A DNA stretch of 7,593 nucleotides from Cycloclasticus sp. (GCA_019090295.1 JAHRWG010000233.1:1-7593); one strand, 5' to 3'; shown: positions 1 through 6,458, counted from the first letter of the stretch. Numbers and translations: made by a program. Notes: generated by a model not told the origin, from the letters alone.

Positions 1-440
1 AAAACCCACGAATTATTGCTGGTTGTATACCCGTTTGGGGCGATAAGGTTTTATTGTGTAAACGTGCTATTAACCCTCGGAAGGGGTATTGGACCTTGCC
101 AGCAGGTTTTATGGAAATGGGCGAGACGACTGAGCAAGCGGCGACACGCGAAACGTTTGAAGAGGCGCAAGCAGTGGTGAAGACAGAAGGACTTTATGTT
201 GTATTCAATTTGCCGCATATTAATCAAGTTTACACAATTTACCGTTCGTCTTTATTGAAGCCTGAATTCTCAAGTGGTGTTGAAAGCCTTGAGACAAGGC
301 TGTTCAGTGAAGAAGATATTCCATGGGACGAGTTAGCATTTGAAACCATGCGTTTATCGTTGCAATATTTCTTTGCGGACAGGGTGCGAGGGCAGTTTGA
401 TTTTAGAACGACAGATATTATTGACGACACGCATCATTAA
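1..440 (+). CDS. Zinc-ribbon-type NUDIX hydrolase, 5'-truncated by the window edge
   Basis: C-terminal 145 residues of a NUDIX hydrolase, which would cleave a nucleoside diphosphate linked to another moiety. The first complete codon is at base 3 and the frame is open to the left edge, reading NPRIIAGCIPVWGDKVLLCK. In this subfamily that segment directly follows an N-terminal zinc ribbon, so the true start lies outside the window and the TTG at 54 is not the start. The NUDIX box fits GX5EX7REUXEEXGU: Gly at visible residue 35, Glu 41, then RETFEE at 49-54. The usual Gly after EEX is Gln here, which I recall as typical of these ADP-ribose/NADH-type relatives. The downstream part, with FNLPHINQVY and IPWDELAF, also matches the subfamily. 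The stop is 8 bp before the second NUDIX gene, suggesting co-transcription. The exact substrate (ADP-ribose, NADH or FAD-like) cannot be read from the sequence. Confidence 0.9.
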   Translation, partial: NPRIIAGCIPVWGDKVLLCKRAINPRKGYWTLPAGFMEMGETTEQAATRETFEEAQAVVKTEGLYVVFNLPHINQVYTIYRSSLLKPEFSSGVESLETRLFSEEDIPWDELAFETMRLSLQYFFADRVRGQFDFRTTDIIDDTHH

Positions 441-448
441 AAAGCACT

Positions 449-1033
449 ATGAACCGAGAGCATATAACTAGATGCTTAGAGCCTATATCAAATATGGTGG
501 CATGGCCTAAACGTCGTAGAGACGATGGTTTAACAAATGCAGCTGTGCTGATGCCATTAATTGAAAGGGAACAATGGCATATCCTATTAACAACGCGAAC
601 AGAGCATTTGCGCCGCCACGCTGGACAAGTTAGCTTTCCTGGTGGGCGTGCCGATGAGCAGGATAAAACACCGCGACAAACCGCCTTGAGAGAAACCTAC
701 GAAGAAGTTGGCATTAAGCCTGAGTTTATTGAGGTGGCCGGTATTATAGAGCCCTACCTTACCGTGACGGACTTTCATGTTGTACCCATTGTGGGGTTTG
801 TGCAACCTGACGTCTCTTTAACAATTGATAAGGGTGAAGTGGCGGGGGTTTTTGAAGTGCCTATGTTGGATATTTGTGACCGGTCAAACTACCAGCGCAA
901 AAAAATACATTGGCAAGGTGAATGGCGGGAATATTGGGAGTTCATGCACCAAGAGCATCGAATCTGGGGGGCAACGGCCGCCATGCTGTACTCATTTGCG
1001 GGACGGCTGTCTAATGTTAAGTCGCTCCTCTAG
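449..1033 (+). CDS. nudL: CoA pyrophosphatase-like NUDIX hydrolase (NudL family)
   Basis: A 194-residue NUDIX protein of the CoA-pyrophosphatase type, predicted to split CoA or its derivatives into 3',5'-ADP and (acyl)phosphopantetheine. The family signature preceding the NUDIX box is present: LLTTRT (46-51), an Arg-rich linker, GQVSFPGG (59-66). The box ends in RETYEEVGI (81-89), with Glu 85 and 86 as expected metal ligands; as is common in the family, the canonical first Glu of the box is not conserved. The C-terminal IWGATAAML (172-180) is also typical. Length is close to E. coli NudL (about 190 aa). It starts 8 bp after the upstream NUDIX stop with only a weak A-rich ribosome site (AAAAAGCA), so coupling to the first gene is likely. 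Its last 17 bp overlap the convergent ogt gene. Confidence 0.9.
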   Translation: MNREHITRCLEPISNMVAWPKRRRDDGLTNAAVLMPLIEREQWHILLTTRTEHLRRHAGQVSFPGGRADEQDKTPRQTALRETYEEVGIKPEFIEVAGIIEPYLTVTDFHVVPIVGFVQPDVSLTIDKGEVAGVFEVPMLDICDRSNYQRKKIHWQGEWREYWEFMHQEHRIWGATAAMLYSFAGRLSNVKSLL

Positions 1034-1571
1034 GCGAGTGAAGAGTGGTCTCTTCTAGTTGGATTAGAGCTCTTTGGGTGTTTTTTCCACCGGCGTAGCC
1101 CACAGACTGCTGACGGCTAGAGATGACTCGGTGACATGGAATGATAATGCTAATGGCATTAGCTGCATTGGCATTAGCGACAGCGCGCACCGCCTTGATG
1201 TTACCGTTAATAGAGGCCAGTTGCTGATAAGAAATCGTCTTTCCAAAGGGGATTTTCCTTAAATGTTGCCAAACAGATCGCTGGAAGGACGTGCCTTCTA
1301 ATAATAAAGGAAGGTCAAACAGCTGGCGCTGAGCATTGAAGAATTCATTTAACTGGCTTTTAGCTTGCTCAATAAGCGCACTACTTTGTTGTGTGTAACT
1401 CGCTCCTAAGCCTTGTTGGAGTCGTCGATCAATTCGAGACCTTGTTGCCCTATTTTGCCAATCACAAAGACATATTTGATCCTTATACGCCCCTATAATC
1501 ATGGAGCCATAAGGCGATTGGAAGAGCTGGGTGAGGATTGTATTTGTTGTATCCCCGTGCTGAACGCTCAT
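1017..1571 (-). CDS. ogt: Methylated-DNA--[protein]-cysteine S-methyltransferase (O6-alkylguanine-DNA alkyltransferase)
   Basis: A 184-residue suicide DNA-repair protein that transfers the alkyl group from O6-alkylguanine to its own cysteine. The active-site motif IIPCHRVI is at 143-150 with Cys 146 as acceptor. Upstream are GTSFQRSVWQHLRKIPFGKT (93-112, the entry to the DNA-binding domain), SYQQLA (114-119) and AVRAVANANAAN (127-138), whose Arg 129 matches the base-flipping Arg finger of the family. YAGG (159-162) follows the active site. The N-terminal RNase H-like half is present and there is no Ada-type zinc/methylphosphotriester domain or AraC domain, so it acts as a stand-alone repair enzyme and not a regulator. 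The ATG start has a modest AGG 9 bases upstream. It lies 32 bp downstream of the DUF1456 gene, probably in one transcript, and overlaps convergent nudL by 17 bp. Confidence 0.93.
   Translation of the reverse strand: MSVQHGDTTNTILTQLFQSPYGSMIIGAYKDQICLCDWQNRATRSRIDRRLQQGLGASYTQQSSALIEQAKSQLNEFFNAQRQLFDLPLLLEGTSFQRSVWQHLRKIPFGKTISYQQLASINGNIKAVRAVANANAANAISIIIPCHRVISSRQQSVGYAGGKNTQRALIQLEETTLHSPRGAT
1040..1055. other. Inverted repeat (6-bp stem) just after the nudL stop
   Basis: GAAGAG-TGGT-CTCTTC is a perfect 6-bp stem with a 4-base loop, beginning 6 bp after the nudL stop and lying within the 3' coding part of ogt. No T-run follows on either strand; a T-run on the plus strand appears only about 25 bases further on. 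It could form a weak RNA hairpin between the convergent genes, but it does not meet the usual pattern of an intrinsic terminator. Confidence 0.35.
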
Positions 1572-1603
1572 GATTGATAACCTAAGTCTTTTAAGTGGCT
1601 AGG

Positions 1604-2101
1604 TTAAGATTGAGGCCACTCGAAGGGTTCTTCTGCTTCATTGCTGGGGCGATACTTCTGTTGAATGCCCTGTAAAAAATTGCGTAAAACCTGATCCTTG
1701 CATTGACGGTAATGTTTATGGTCGGCACGGCGAAAGAAGGCACTTAATTCGTGCTTGCTAATGCTTAGCCCTGCTTGGGACAAGAGGGTTAATAGGTCTT
1801 CGTTTTTTAGGTCGAGGGCTATTTTTAACTTTCGTAAAATAATGTTATTGGTTAGTTTTTTTTCAGCCTCAGGTAACGGGCCATCTTGTCGACCACGCCT
1901 TTCAATAATAAGGCCATTTAGGAAGTTAGAAAATGTACTGTCATTACAGCCAGCATACTGTTCATCGTCATCTTTTTTTAGCCAGTTACTAACCTGTTCT
2001 CGGGTCACTGTGCAGTCAACATGCTTAAAGAGGCTAATCATTTTGGCATCACTAAAATCAAAAGTGTAACGGAGGCGGCGTAAAATATCGTTATTTGTCA
2101 C
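1604..2101 (-). CDS. DUF1456 family protein (YehS-like)
   Basis: A 165-residue protein of the DUF1456/YehS family, whose biochemical role is not established. It is built of two internal repeats. The first begins TNNDILRRLRYTFDFSDAK (2-20) and runs to FLNGLI (60-65). The second begins TNNIILRKLKIALDLKNED (84-102) and runs to FLQGI (142-146). Each is a predicted helical bundle with a conserved aromatic/Leu pattern and a charged D/K-rich turn (LKKDDD at 41-46, RRADHKHY at 124-131). Length is close to E. coli YehS (about 156 aa). I chose the GTG start at 2101 because it gives the family's usual N-terminus (M-TNND) and has AGGA 7 bases upstream. The soluble C-terminal tail (PSNEAEEPFEWPQS) is low in conservation. 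The gene leads a likely two-gene unit with ogt; no functional link to DNA repair is known to me. Confidence 0.9.
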   Translation of the reverse strand: MTNNDILRRLRYTFDFSDAKMISLFKHVDCTVTREQVSNWLKKDDDEQYAGCNDSTFSNFLNGLIIERRGRQDGPLPEAEKKLTNNIILRKLKIALDLKNEDLLTLLSQAGLSISKHELSAFFRRADHKHYRQCKDQVLRNFLQGIQQKYRPSNEAEEPFEWPQS

Positions 2102-2108
2102 AGGGTTT

Positions 2109-2112
2109 TCCT
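2109..2112 (-). promoter_or_regulatory. Ribosome-binding site that supports the GTG start of the DUF1456 gene
   Basis: On the minus strand TTAGGAAAACCCT precedes GTG. AGGA lies 7 bases from the start codon, the normal distance, and no better ATG is available nearby. This site is clearer than those of the other minus-strand genes in the window. Confidence 0.6.
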
Positions 2113-2144
2113 AAGGTCGGCAGTCTACATGGACTAGGGTGAGG

Positions 2145-2160
2145 TGGTTAATTGGTTAAT
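2145..2160. repeat. Tandem 8-bp direct repeat, TGGTTAAT twice
   Basis: Two exact, adjacent copies of TGGTTAAT (ATTAACCA on the transcribed strand) lie in the 135-bp gap between the thioesterase and DUF1456 genes. They sit immediately downstream of the predicted -10 element for the DUF1456-ogt unit, at about the expected transcription start. That position would suit a repressor site, but the repeat is short and could be chance. Confidence 0.4.
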
Positions 2161-2166
2161 GTGTGC

Positions 2167-2196
2167 AGGATAGCACTTTTGGCCGCATATTAATAA
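2167..2196 (-). promoter_or_regulatory. Candidate extended -10 promoter for the DUF1456-ogt unit
   Basis: Reading the minus strand, TTATTA (2196-2191), an 18-base spacer and TATCCT (2172-2167) resemble a sigma-70 promoter. The -35 is poor (3 of 6) and the -10 is 4 of 6, but the -10 is directly preceded by TGC, giving an extended TGnTATCCT element that can compensate for a weak -35. It would give a leader of roughly 60 bases. The rest of the 2102-2236 gap holds no gene and no terminator-like hairpin that I can see. Confidence 0.35.
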
Positions 2197-2236
2197 ACCG
2201 AAGGCAGAATATTATCTGTGCGTTTATAACAAGAGC

Positions 2237-2725
2237 TTATTGAACAGAGGGTTTGGTATACCCAAGAGGCCTAATGGCAACAGTGTTTCTAATGACCGTA
2301 CAAATGGTGTCGTCACTGCGTTTAAAGTACATTTCAAAGGTAGGCGTGCTTCTGCCAGTGCTCTCTAAGTCAGCTTGAATTTTGTTTTTTATCTCATCGT
2401 CAAAATCAAAATGTAAAACAATATCGCTGTTGGCAGCGTGTTTGAAATCGACGATTAACTCACGTGTCCAAACGGTATAACCTGGAAAAACTTTTGCACA
2501 AGCAAACGCAGCTAATGGGTCAGCGAGAGAAGCTTGAAAGCCACCAAAAATTCCACCGTGCATATTACTCGCGATGGTGCTTTGTGGAAGTTTAATGCGG
2601 AGTTTCCGCCAATCTTGTGTTAGCTCAAGGACTTTTAAACGCATCAACCAAAAGGGAGGGTGCCACTCAAGCCTTTTAGCATCGGATATAAAAGGGATAC
2701 GGGCGATAAACTGGCGTAGTGTCAT
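2237..2725 (-). CDS. Hotdog-fold acyl-CoA thioesterase-like protein (DUF4442/PaaI-type)
   Basis: A 162-residue single hotdog-domain protein, predicted to hydrolyse acyl-CoA thioesters in the cytoplasm; the substrate is unknown. The diagnostic HGG-containing helix start NMHGGIFGGF is at 54-63, followed by SLADPLAAFA (66-75) where the Asp of the PaaI/DUF4442 active site is expected (Asp 69). The central beta strand TVWTRELIVDF (84-94) is typical of the hotdog sheet. The N-terminal 45 residues (RIPFISDAKRLEWHPPFWLM) carry the extra helix seen in DUF4442-like members. Its ATG overlaps the pepN stop as ATGA, a 4-bp overlap, and the sequence TTGGAAGCCAA before it offers a GGA at about 8 bases, so translation is probably coupled to pepN. 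It is the last gene of the four-gene unit. The link to peptide turnover is unclear and may be only positional. Confidence 0.82.
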   Translation of the reverse strand: MTLRQFIARIPFISDAKRLEWHPPFWLMRLKVLELTQDWRKLRIKLPQSTIASNMHGGIFGGFQASLADPLAAFACAKVFPGYTVWTRELIVDFKHAANSDIVLHFDFDDEIKNKIQADLESTGRSTPTFEMYFKRSDDTICTVIRNTVAIRPLGYTKPSVQ

Positions 2726-5349
2726 TTGGCTTCCAAGCTACGAGTAACAATTTCTAAAACATCCTTGGATAGACCGGTATGTGACTGAATGCGTTGTAAT
2801 TGTTGTTTAATTAACAATTGACGTTGCTGGTCAAATTTTTTCCAGTGGCTGAGTGAGTTGGCTAGGCGCGCAGCCACTTGAGGGTTGATAGCGTCCAATT
2901 GAATGATCTTACTAGCAATAAAGGTATAACCAGAGCCGTCGGCAGCATTGAAATTGAGTGGGTTTCCTACTGCGAACGCCCCAATAAGGCTTCGTACGCG
3001 GTTTGGAGTTTTAATATCAAAATCGGGGTGTAGTAGTAATTGGTTTATACGGGTTAGGGCCCCGGGTTCTTCTGAGCAGGCTTGTAGGCTAAACCATTTG
3101 TCAATAACAAGGTCTTCATGTTTCCATTGTTGATAAAACTGCTCAAAGTAATGAGCTGATTGTTGCTCGTTAAGGTGACTGATTTGCTCTAAAGCCGCTA
3201 GTTGGTCAGTCATATTTTGGGCTTGATCAAACTGTTCGCTGCATAACATGATGCAATCATTGCCTAGGCTCATTAAGTAACTTAGGCAAAGGTTCTTAAA
3301 GCGGCGTTGAGCGATAGCACGGGGATTATTGCCTGCATCAGGCTGATGGTGTGCCTGATAATTAGTGAGCCATAAATTCTTAAGTGTCTGTGCAAGTGCC
3401 TGTTTTATGGCCTTGTGAGCATGGTAAAGGGCGTCAATATCCACCTGCTCCATTTGTTCGGCAAGGTACGCCTTAGTGGGTAGGCTCAGTAAAAGTGATT
3501 GATAATCCAAATCATCTAATGGCTGCTTTAAAAGCGTGCCAAACGTGTTAATGACAGCTGGCGGTAAAGGTGCAATAGCCTGTCCATTTTGAATGGCTTC
3601 AACCCCATCAAAAACCAGCTCACTTAATATTTTTTGTCCAGCTTCCCAGCGATTAAAGGGGTCGCTATCATGCTGGAAAAGCCGGATTTTTTGCTCAGCA
3701 GAGAGGTCTTGTTCAAGCTTAATAGGCGCTGAAAAGCCACGTAATATAGAGGGCGTTGGTTCAATGTCTATTTGTTCAAACGTAAAGCTCTGTTCAGGCT
3801 CGGTTAATTCCAGTGTGATGGAGTTTTGTTGGTTTGTGAGTGGAATAGCGCTACCATCGTCATTAATAAGGCCGACGATAATGGGAATGTGGAAGGCTTC
3901 CTTATTAGGTTGTTTAGGGGTTGCTTGGCAGGTTTGCTTAAAGTGCAACGTATAGGTTTTGTTGTTAATGTCATATTGAGATTTAACAGATACACAAGGG
4001 GTGCCTGCTTGCTGATACCATCGCCTAAATTGGGTGAGGTCTACATGGTTGGCTGCCTCTAGTGCTTTGACAAAGTCGTTGGTTGTAACAGCTTGGCCAT
4101 CATGCCGTTCGAAATACAAGTCACAGCCTCGTCTAAACCCTTCTTCACCGAGCAGGGTATGCAACATGCGTACAACTTCTGCGCCTTTCTCATAAATGGT
4201 TAGTGTGTAAAAGTTATTAATTTCTACATAAGCATCAGGACGGATAGGGTGAGCGAGCGGCCCTGCATCTTCGGCAAATTGATGAGTTCGTAGCATATTG
4301 ACATCTTTGATTCGCTTAACTGCGTCAGATGTTTGGTGTGCGGTAAATTGCTGGTCACGGAAAACGGTAAAGCCCTCCTTTAGGCTTAATTGAAACCAGT
4401 CACGGCACGTGACGCGATTGCCAGACCAATTATGGAAGTATTCATGGCCAATGACTGCCTCGATATTCTCAAAGTCATTGTCTGTTGCCGTTTGCTCACT
4501 GGCTAGGACGTACTTGGTGTTAAACACGTTAAGCCCTTTATTCTCCATTGCCCCCATATTAAAGTGGCTAACAGCGACGATCATATAAAGGTCTAAGTCA
4601 TACTCACGACCAAAAGCCTCCTCATCCCAGCGCATGGCATTTTTTAGCGATTGCATGGCATGCTGAGTTTTAGGTAAGTCGCTTGCCTCAACGTAAATCT
4701 CAAGTGCCACGTCACGTTTCGAGCAGGTTGTAAACGAGTCCTTTAAACACGCTAAATCACCTGCGACGATAGCAAATAAATAACTAGGTTTAGGAAAAGG
4801 GTCGTGCCAGCTTGCAGTATGTTTATGGCCGCTAGAGGTTTGCTCTAAGCGGTTCCCATTTGAGAGCAGGACGGGGTACTTATTTTTATCAGCAGTCATG
4901 GTGACGCTAAAAATAGACATGACATCTGGGCGATCTAAAAACCAGGTGATACGTCTAAAGCCCTCTGCTTCGCACTGAGTGCAGAGCATTCCTTTTGACT
5001 CATACAAGCCGCTTAATGCAGTGTTGCTGCTGGGTTTGATACGGTTTTTTATCTCGACACTAAAGTGAGTGCCAGGCTGTTTAATGGTGAGTGTTTGATC
5101 AGTTAGTCGGTAACCGTCAGGCGTCAGTAAATCACCGTTTAAACGAAGCTCAATCAACTCTAACTCTTCACCCATTAAAACTAAGTCTGCTTGCTGGTTT
5201 GGACTATTTTGGTTTCGCTGAATACTAAGGTGTGAGTGAACGTGAGTATCATCAGCGCTTAGTTCAAAATGTAGTTTGGTATGGCTGATTAAAAACTCAG
5301 GAGCGCTATAGTCTTTTAGGTAAACCGTGTTTTGTTGAGGTGTCGACAT
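2722..5349 (-). CDS. pepN: Aminopeptidase N (M1 family zinc metallopeptidase)
   Basis: An 875-residue M1 aminopeptidase, near the length of E. coli PepN (870), that releases N-terminal residues from peptides in the cytoplasm during protein turnover. All catalytic elements are intact: the exopeptidase motif GAMEN (266-270), the zinc site HEYFH (302-306; His 302, Glu 303, His 306) with the third ligand Glu 325 in LKEGF, and the transition-state Tyr 386 in TIYEKGAEV. The N-terminal TVYLKDYSAPEFLI (8-21) matches the usual PepN start, which supports the ATG at 5349. The C-terminal half is the helical domain typical of bacterial PepN. There is no signal peptide. The start follows the DUF423 stop by 10 bp and has no Shine-Dalgarno sequence; instead CACCTCCCTT, complementary in sense to one, lies directly upstream. 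Initiation therefore probably depends on coupling to DUF423 translation. Confidence 0.97.
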   Translation of the reverse strand: MSTPQQNTVYLKDYSAPEFLISHTKLHFELSADDTHVHSHLSIQRNQNSPNQQADLVLMGEELELIELRLNGDLLTPDGYRLTDQTLTIKQPGTHFSVEIKNRIKPSSNTALSGLYESKGMLCTQCEAEGFRRITWFLDRPDVMSIFSVTMTADKNKYPVLLSNGNRLEQTSSGHKHTASWHDPFPKPSYLFAIVAGDLACLKDSFTTCSKRDVALEIYVEASDLPKTQHAMQSLKNAMRWDEEAFGREYDLDLYMIVAVSHFNMGAMENKGLNVFNTKYVLASEQTATDNDFENIEAVIGHEYFHNWSGNRVTCRDWFQLSLKEGFTVFRDQQFTAHQTSDAVKRIKDVNMLRTHQFAEDAGPLAHPIRPDAYVEINNFYTLTIYEKGAEVVRMLHTLLGEEGFRRGCDLYFERHDGQAVTTNDFVKALEAANHVDLTQFRRWYQQAGTPCVSVKSQYDINNKTYTLHFKQTCQATPKQPNKEAFHIPIIVGLINDDGSAIPLTNQQNSITLELTEPEQSFTFEQIDIEPTPSILRGFSAPIKLEQDLSAEQKIRLFQHDSDPFNRWEAGQKILSELVFDGVEAIQNGQAIAPLPPAVINTFGTLLKQPLDDLDYQSLLLSLPTKAYLAEQMEQVDIDALYHAHKAIKQALAQTLKNLWLTNYQAHHQPDAGNNPRAIAQRRFKNLCLSYLMSLGNDCIMLCSEQFDQAQNMTDQLAALEQISHLNEQQSAHYFEQFYQQWKHEDLVIDKWFSLQACSEEPGALTRINQLLLHPDFDIKTPNRVRSLIGAFAVGNPLNFNAADGSGYTFIASKIIQLDAINPQVAARLANSLSHWKKFDQQRQLLIKQQLQRIQSHTGLSKDVLEIVTRSLEAK

Positions 5350-5363
5350 AAGGGAGGTGTTAG
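5350..5363 (-). promoter_or_regulatory. Anti-Shine-Dalgarno-like pyrimidine block at the pepN start
   Basis: The leader reads CTAACACCTCCCTT immediately before ATG. CACCTCCCTTA differs from the 16S rRNA 3' tail (CACCTCCTTA) by one inserted C, so it resembles the ribosome's own anti-Shine-Dalgarno and not a binding site for it. It includes the DUF423 stop codon. The sequence itself is certain; any role is inference. Confidence 0.3.
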
Positions 5364-5734
5364 TTGAATTTAATTGAGGTGTATGCTATTAGGGCCCATG
5401 CGATTAAAAAACTAACACCACCAATGGGTGTTATCGCACCCAATAAGGATATGCCACTGAGGCTTAATGCGTATAAGCTGCCAGAAAAAAGCACAACACC
5501 CGCGAGCATAAACCAGCCTGAGGCAAGTAATAAACGAGATGTTTTTTGTGGTGGAATTAAGCCGATTAAGGTTAGGCCTATCGCGTGCCACATATGGTAA
5601 TCCACGGCGGTTTGAAAAATATTTAGCTGTTCAACGGTTAAGATGTTTTTTAAACCATGAGCTCCAAAAGCCCCAAAAGCGATGGCGAAAAAGGCCAGGA
5701 CGGCACCTATCGGTAGGAAAAGTGAATGTTTCAT
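5360..5734 (-). CDS. DUF423 family inner-membrane protein (YgdD/YwdK-like)
   Basis: A 124-residue membrane protein of the DUF423 family, function unknown. Four hydrophobic segments are visible at about 5-24, 47-61, 68-90 and 97-119. Family marks are GAFGAHGL (21-28), the polar segment FQTAVDYHMWHA (40-51) with conserved Tyr/His residues, LFSGSLYAL (82-90) and PIGG (103-106). Length matches the family (about 120-130 aa). It starts 7 bp after the moaB stop; the only purine-rich stretch (GGAAAAG, in the last moaB codons) is further from the ATG than usual, so translation likely relies on coupling. It ends 10 bp before pepN. DUF423 genes occur in many unrelated contexts, so position here says little about function. 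Confidence 0.9.
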   Translation of the reverse strand: MKHSLFLPIGAVLAFFAIAFGAFGAHGLKNILTVEQLNIFQTAVDYHMWHAIGLTLIGLIPPQKTSRLLLASGWFMLAGVVLFSGSLYALSLSGISLLGAITPIGGVSFLIAWALIAYTSIKFN

Positions 5735-5741
5735 AAATACG

Positions 5742-6266
5742 TTACTTTTCCAATAAACGAGGCATGAGCTCTACTAAGTTGCAGGGGCGTGTGCGGTAAT
5801 CAAGCTGTGCATTGATGAGCTTGTCCCAAGCGGTTTTACATGCACCAGACGAACCAGGAACACAAAATATATAATGTCCATTTGCCACACCTGCTATGGC
5901 GCGTGACTGGATAGTGGAGGTGCCAATTTCTTCGTAAGAAACGCTGCGAAAAACCTCGCCGAAACCATCGAGCTCCTTATCAAGTAAAGGCTGTACAGCC
6001 TCAGGCGTCCCGTCTCTGCCAGTAACGCCTGTGCCACCGGTCGAAATAATGGCATGAATGCTAGGCTCGGCAATCCATGATGAGAGTTTGGCCCTGATAA
6101 GGTAAATATCATCTGGAACAATGGCTTTATCCACACACTGATGTCCGGCATTGGTTAGTCGTTCAATAAGGGTTTTACCTGATGTATCGGTTTCTTCTGT
6201 GCGGGAGTCGGATACAACCATTATGGCAATATTAAGTGGGATAAATTGGCGAGATTGTTTAGGCAT
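5742..6266 (-). CDS. moaB: MoaB/MogA-type molybdopterin adenylyltransferase family protein
   Basis: A 174-residue protein of the MoaB family, close to E. coli MoaB (170 aa). Members adenylylate molybdopterin before metal insertion or, as reported for E. coli MoaB, may be dispensable for it. The molybdopterin-binding fold is shown by IAIMVVSDSR (13-22), the nucleotide-contact loop STGGTGVTGRDGTPEAV (75-91) with GGTG at 77-80 and Asp 85, and the C-terminal FCVPGSSGACKTAW (134-147) with PGS at 137-139. No MoeA or fused domain is present. The ATG at 6266 is the only usable start: upstream in-frame codons contain no ATG, GTG or TTG for more than ten codons. There is no Shine-Dalgarno sequence (CGGTCACTCACT precedes it). 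A short reading frame ends just past this start. moaB is the first gene of the moaB-DUF423-pepN-thioesterase unit; no other cofactor-synthesis gene lies in the window. Confidence 0.92.
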   Translation of the reverse strand: MPKQSRQFIPLNIAIMVVSDSRTEETDTSGKTLIERLTNAGHQCVDKAIVPDDIYLIRAKLSSWIAEPSIHAIISTGGTGVTGRDGTPEAVQPLLDKELDGFGEVFRSVSYEEIGTSTIQSRAIAGVANGHYIFCVPGSSGACKTAWDKLINAQLDYRTRPCNLVELMPRLLEK

Positions 6267-6402
6267 AGTGAGTGACCGAATAGTTAAGAAAAAAGCCTGA
6301 TAAGCAGATGGTGAGATATTTAGCCATAAAGAAAGAAGATCTTACGCTGACTTGGAGTCGACCAAGGTGGCTAAGAGGCTGTTGGTTTGAAAAAAATGTC
6401 AT
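6259..6402 (-). CDS. Possible short leader reading frame overlapping the moaB start
   Basis: A 47-codon frame starting MTFFSNQQPLSHLGRL and ending FFLNYSVTHYA; its TAA lies 3 bases beyond the moaB ATG, so the two frames overlap by 8 bases. An internal ATG (6327) would give a 22-residue hydrophobic peptide, MAKYLTICLSGFF and onward. Neither start has a clear ribosome site and I recognise no family. Because moaB itself has no Shine-Dalgarno sequence, ribosomes finishing this frame could reinitiate on moaB. It may equally be chance in the 181-bp gap between moaB and the DUF6524 gene. Confidence 0.2.
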   Translation of the reverse strand: MTFFSNQQPLSHLGRLQVSVRSSFFMAKYLTICLSGFFLNYSVTHYA

Positions 6403-6427
6403 GCTGTTTGATGCAAACGGGTGATGG

Positions 6428-6458
6428 TTTATAAGGGGAAGTCATGCTTAACCGTCAA
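6428..6458 (-). promoter_or_regulatory. Candidate sigma-70 promoter for the moaB unit
   Basis: On the minus strand TTGACG (6458-6453, 5 of 6) is followed by a 19-base spacer and TATAAA (6433-6428, 5 of 6). The -35 overlaps the last codons of the DUF6524 gene (GTT GAC GGT). The spacer is at the long end of what works. Transcription would begin near 6420 and give a leader of about 150 bases before moaB that includes the short leader frame. The rest of the gap holds a 5-bp stem hairpin (CTTGG...CCAAG near 6344-6366) without a T-run. Confidence 0.4.

Noticed and set aside
54..440. TTG at 54 as the start of the first NUDIX gene.
   Set aside because: The frame continues unbroken to the left edge with conserved family sequence (NPRIIAGCIP), so the gene starts outside the window.
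1133..1187. Loss of the Gly and Pro usually found before PCHR in ogt (AVANANAANAI in place of a VGxANGxNP pattern).
   Set aside because: Ada-type methyltransferases carry a very similar VAxAxAAN segment, so this is a known variant and not a damaged active site; Cys, His and Arg are intact.
1604..2101. Internal duplication in the DUF1456 protein (TNND... and TNNI... halves).
   Set aside because: Two repeats are the normal architecture of this family, not a new event.
5352..5600. Plus-strand GGGAGG followed 6 bases later by TTG and a 78-codon open frame, antisense to DUF423.
   Set aside because: The ribosome-site match is good, but the translation is unlike any family I know and DUF423 on the other strand is a convincing gene. 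The GGGAGG is simply the complement of the block before pepN.
6308..6424. Plus-strand 38-codon frame, Trp-rich, opposite the moaB leader.
   Set aside because: No clear ribosome site, no recognisable family, and it lies antisense to the likely moaB leader; frames of this size are common by chance.
6390..6425. GTTTG-CAT-CAAAC stem followed by TTTTTTT on the minus strand, downstream of the DUF6524 gene, as a terminator.
   Set aside because: The stem is only 5 bp and AT-rich, and the T-run begins about nine bases after it, too far for an intrinsic terminator.
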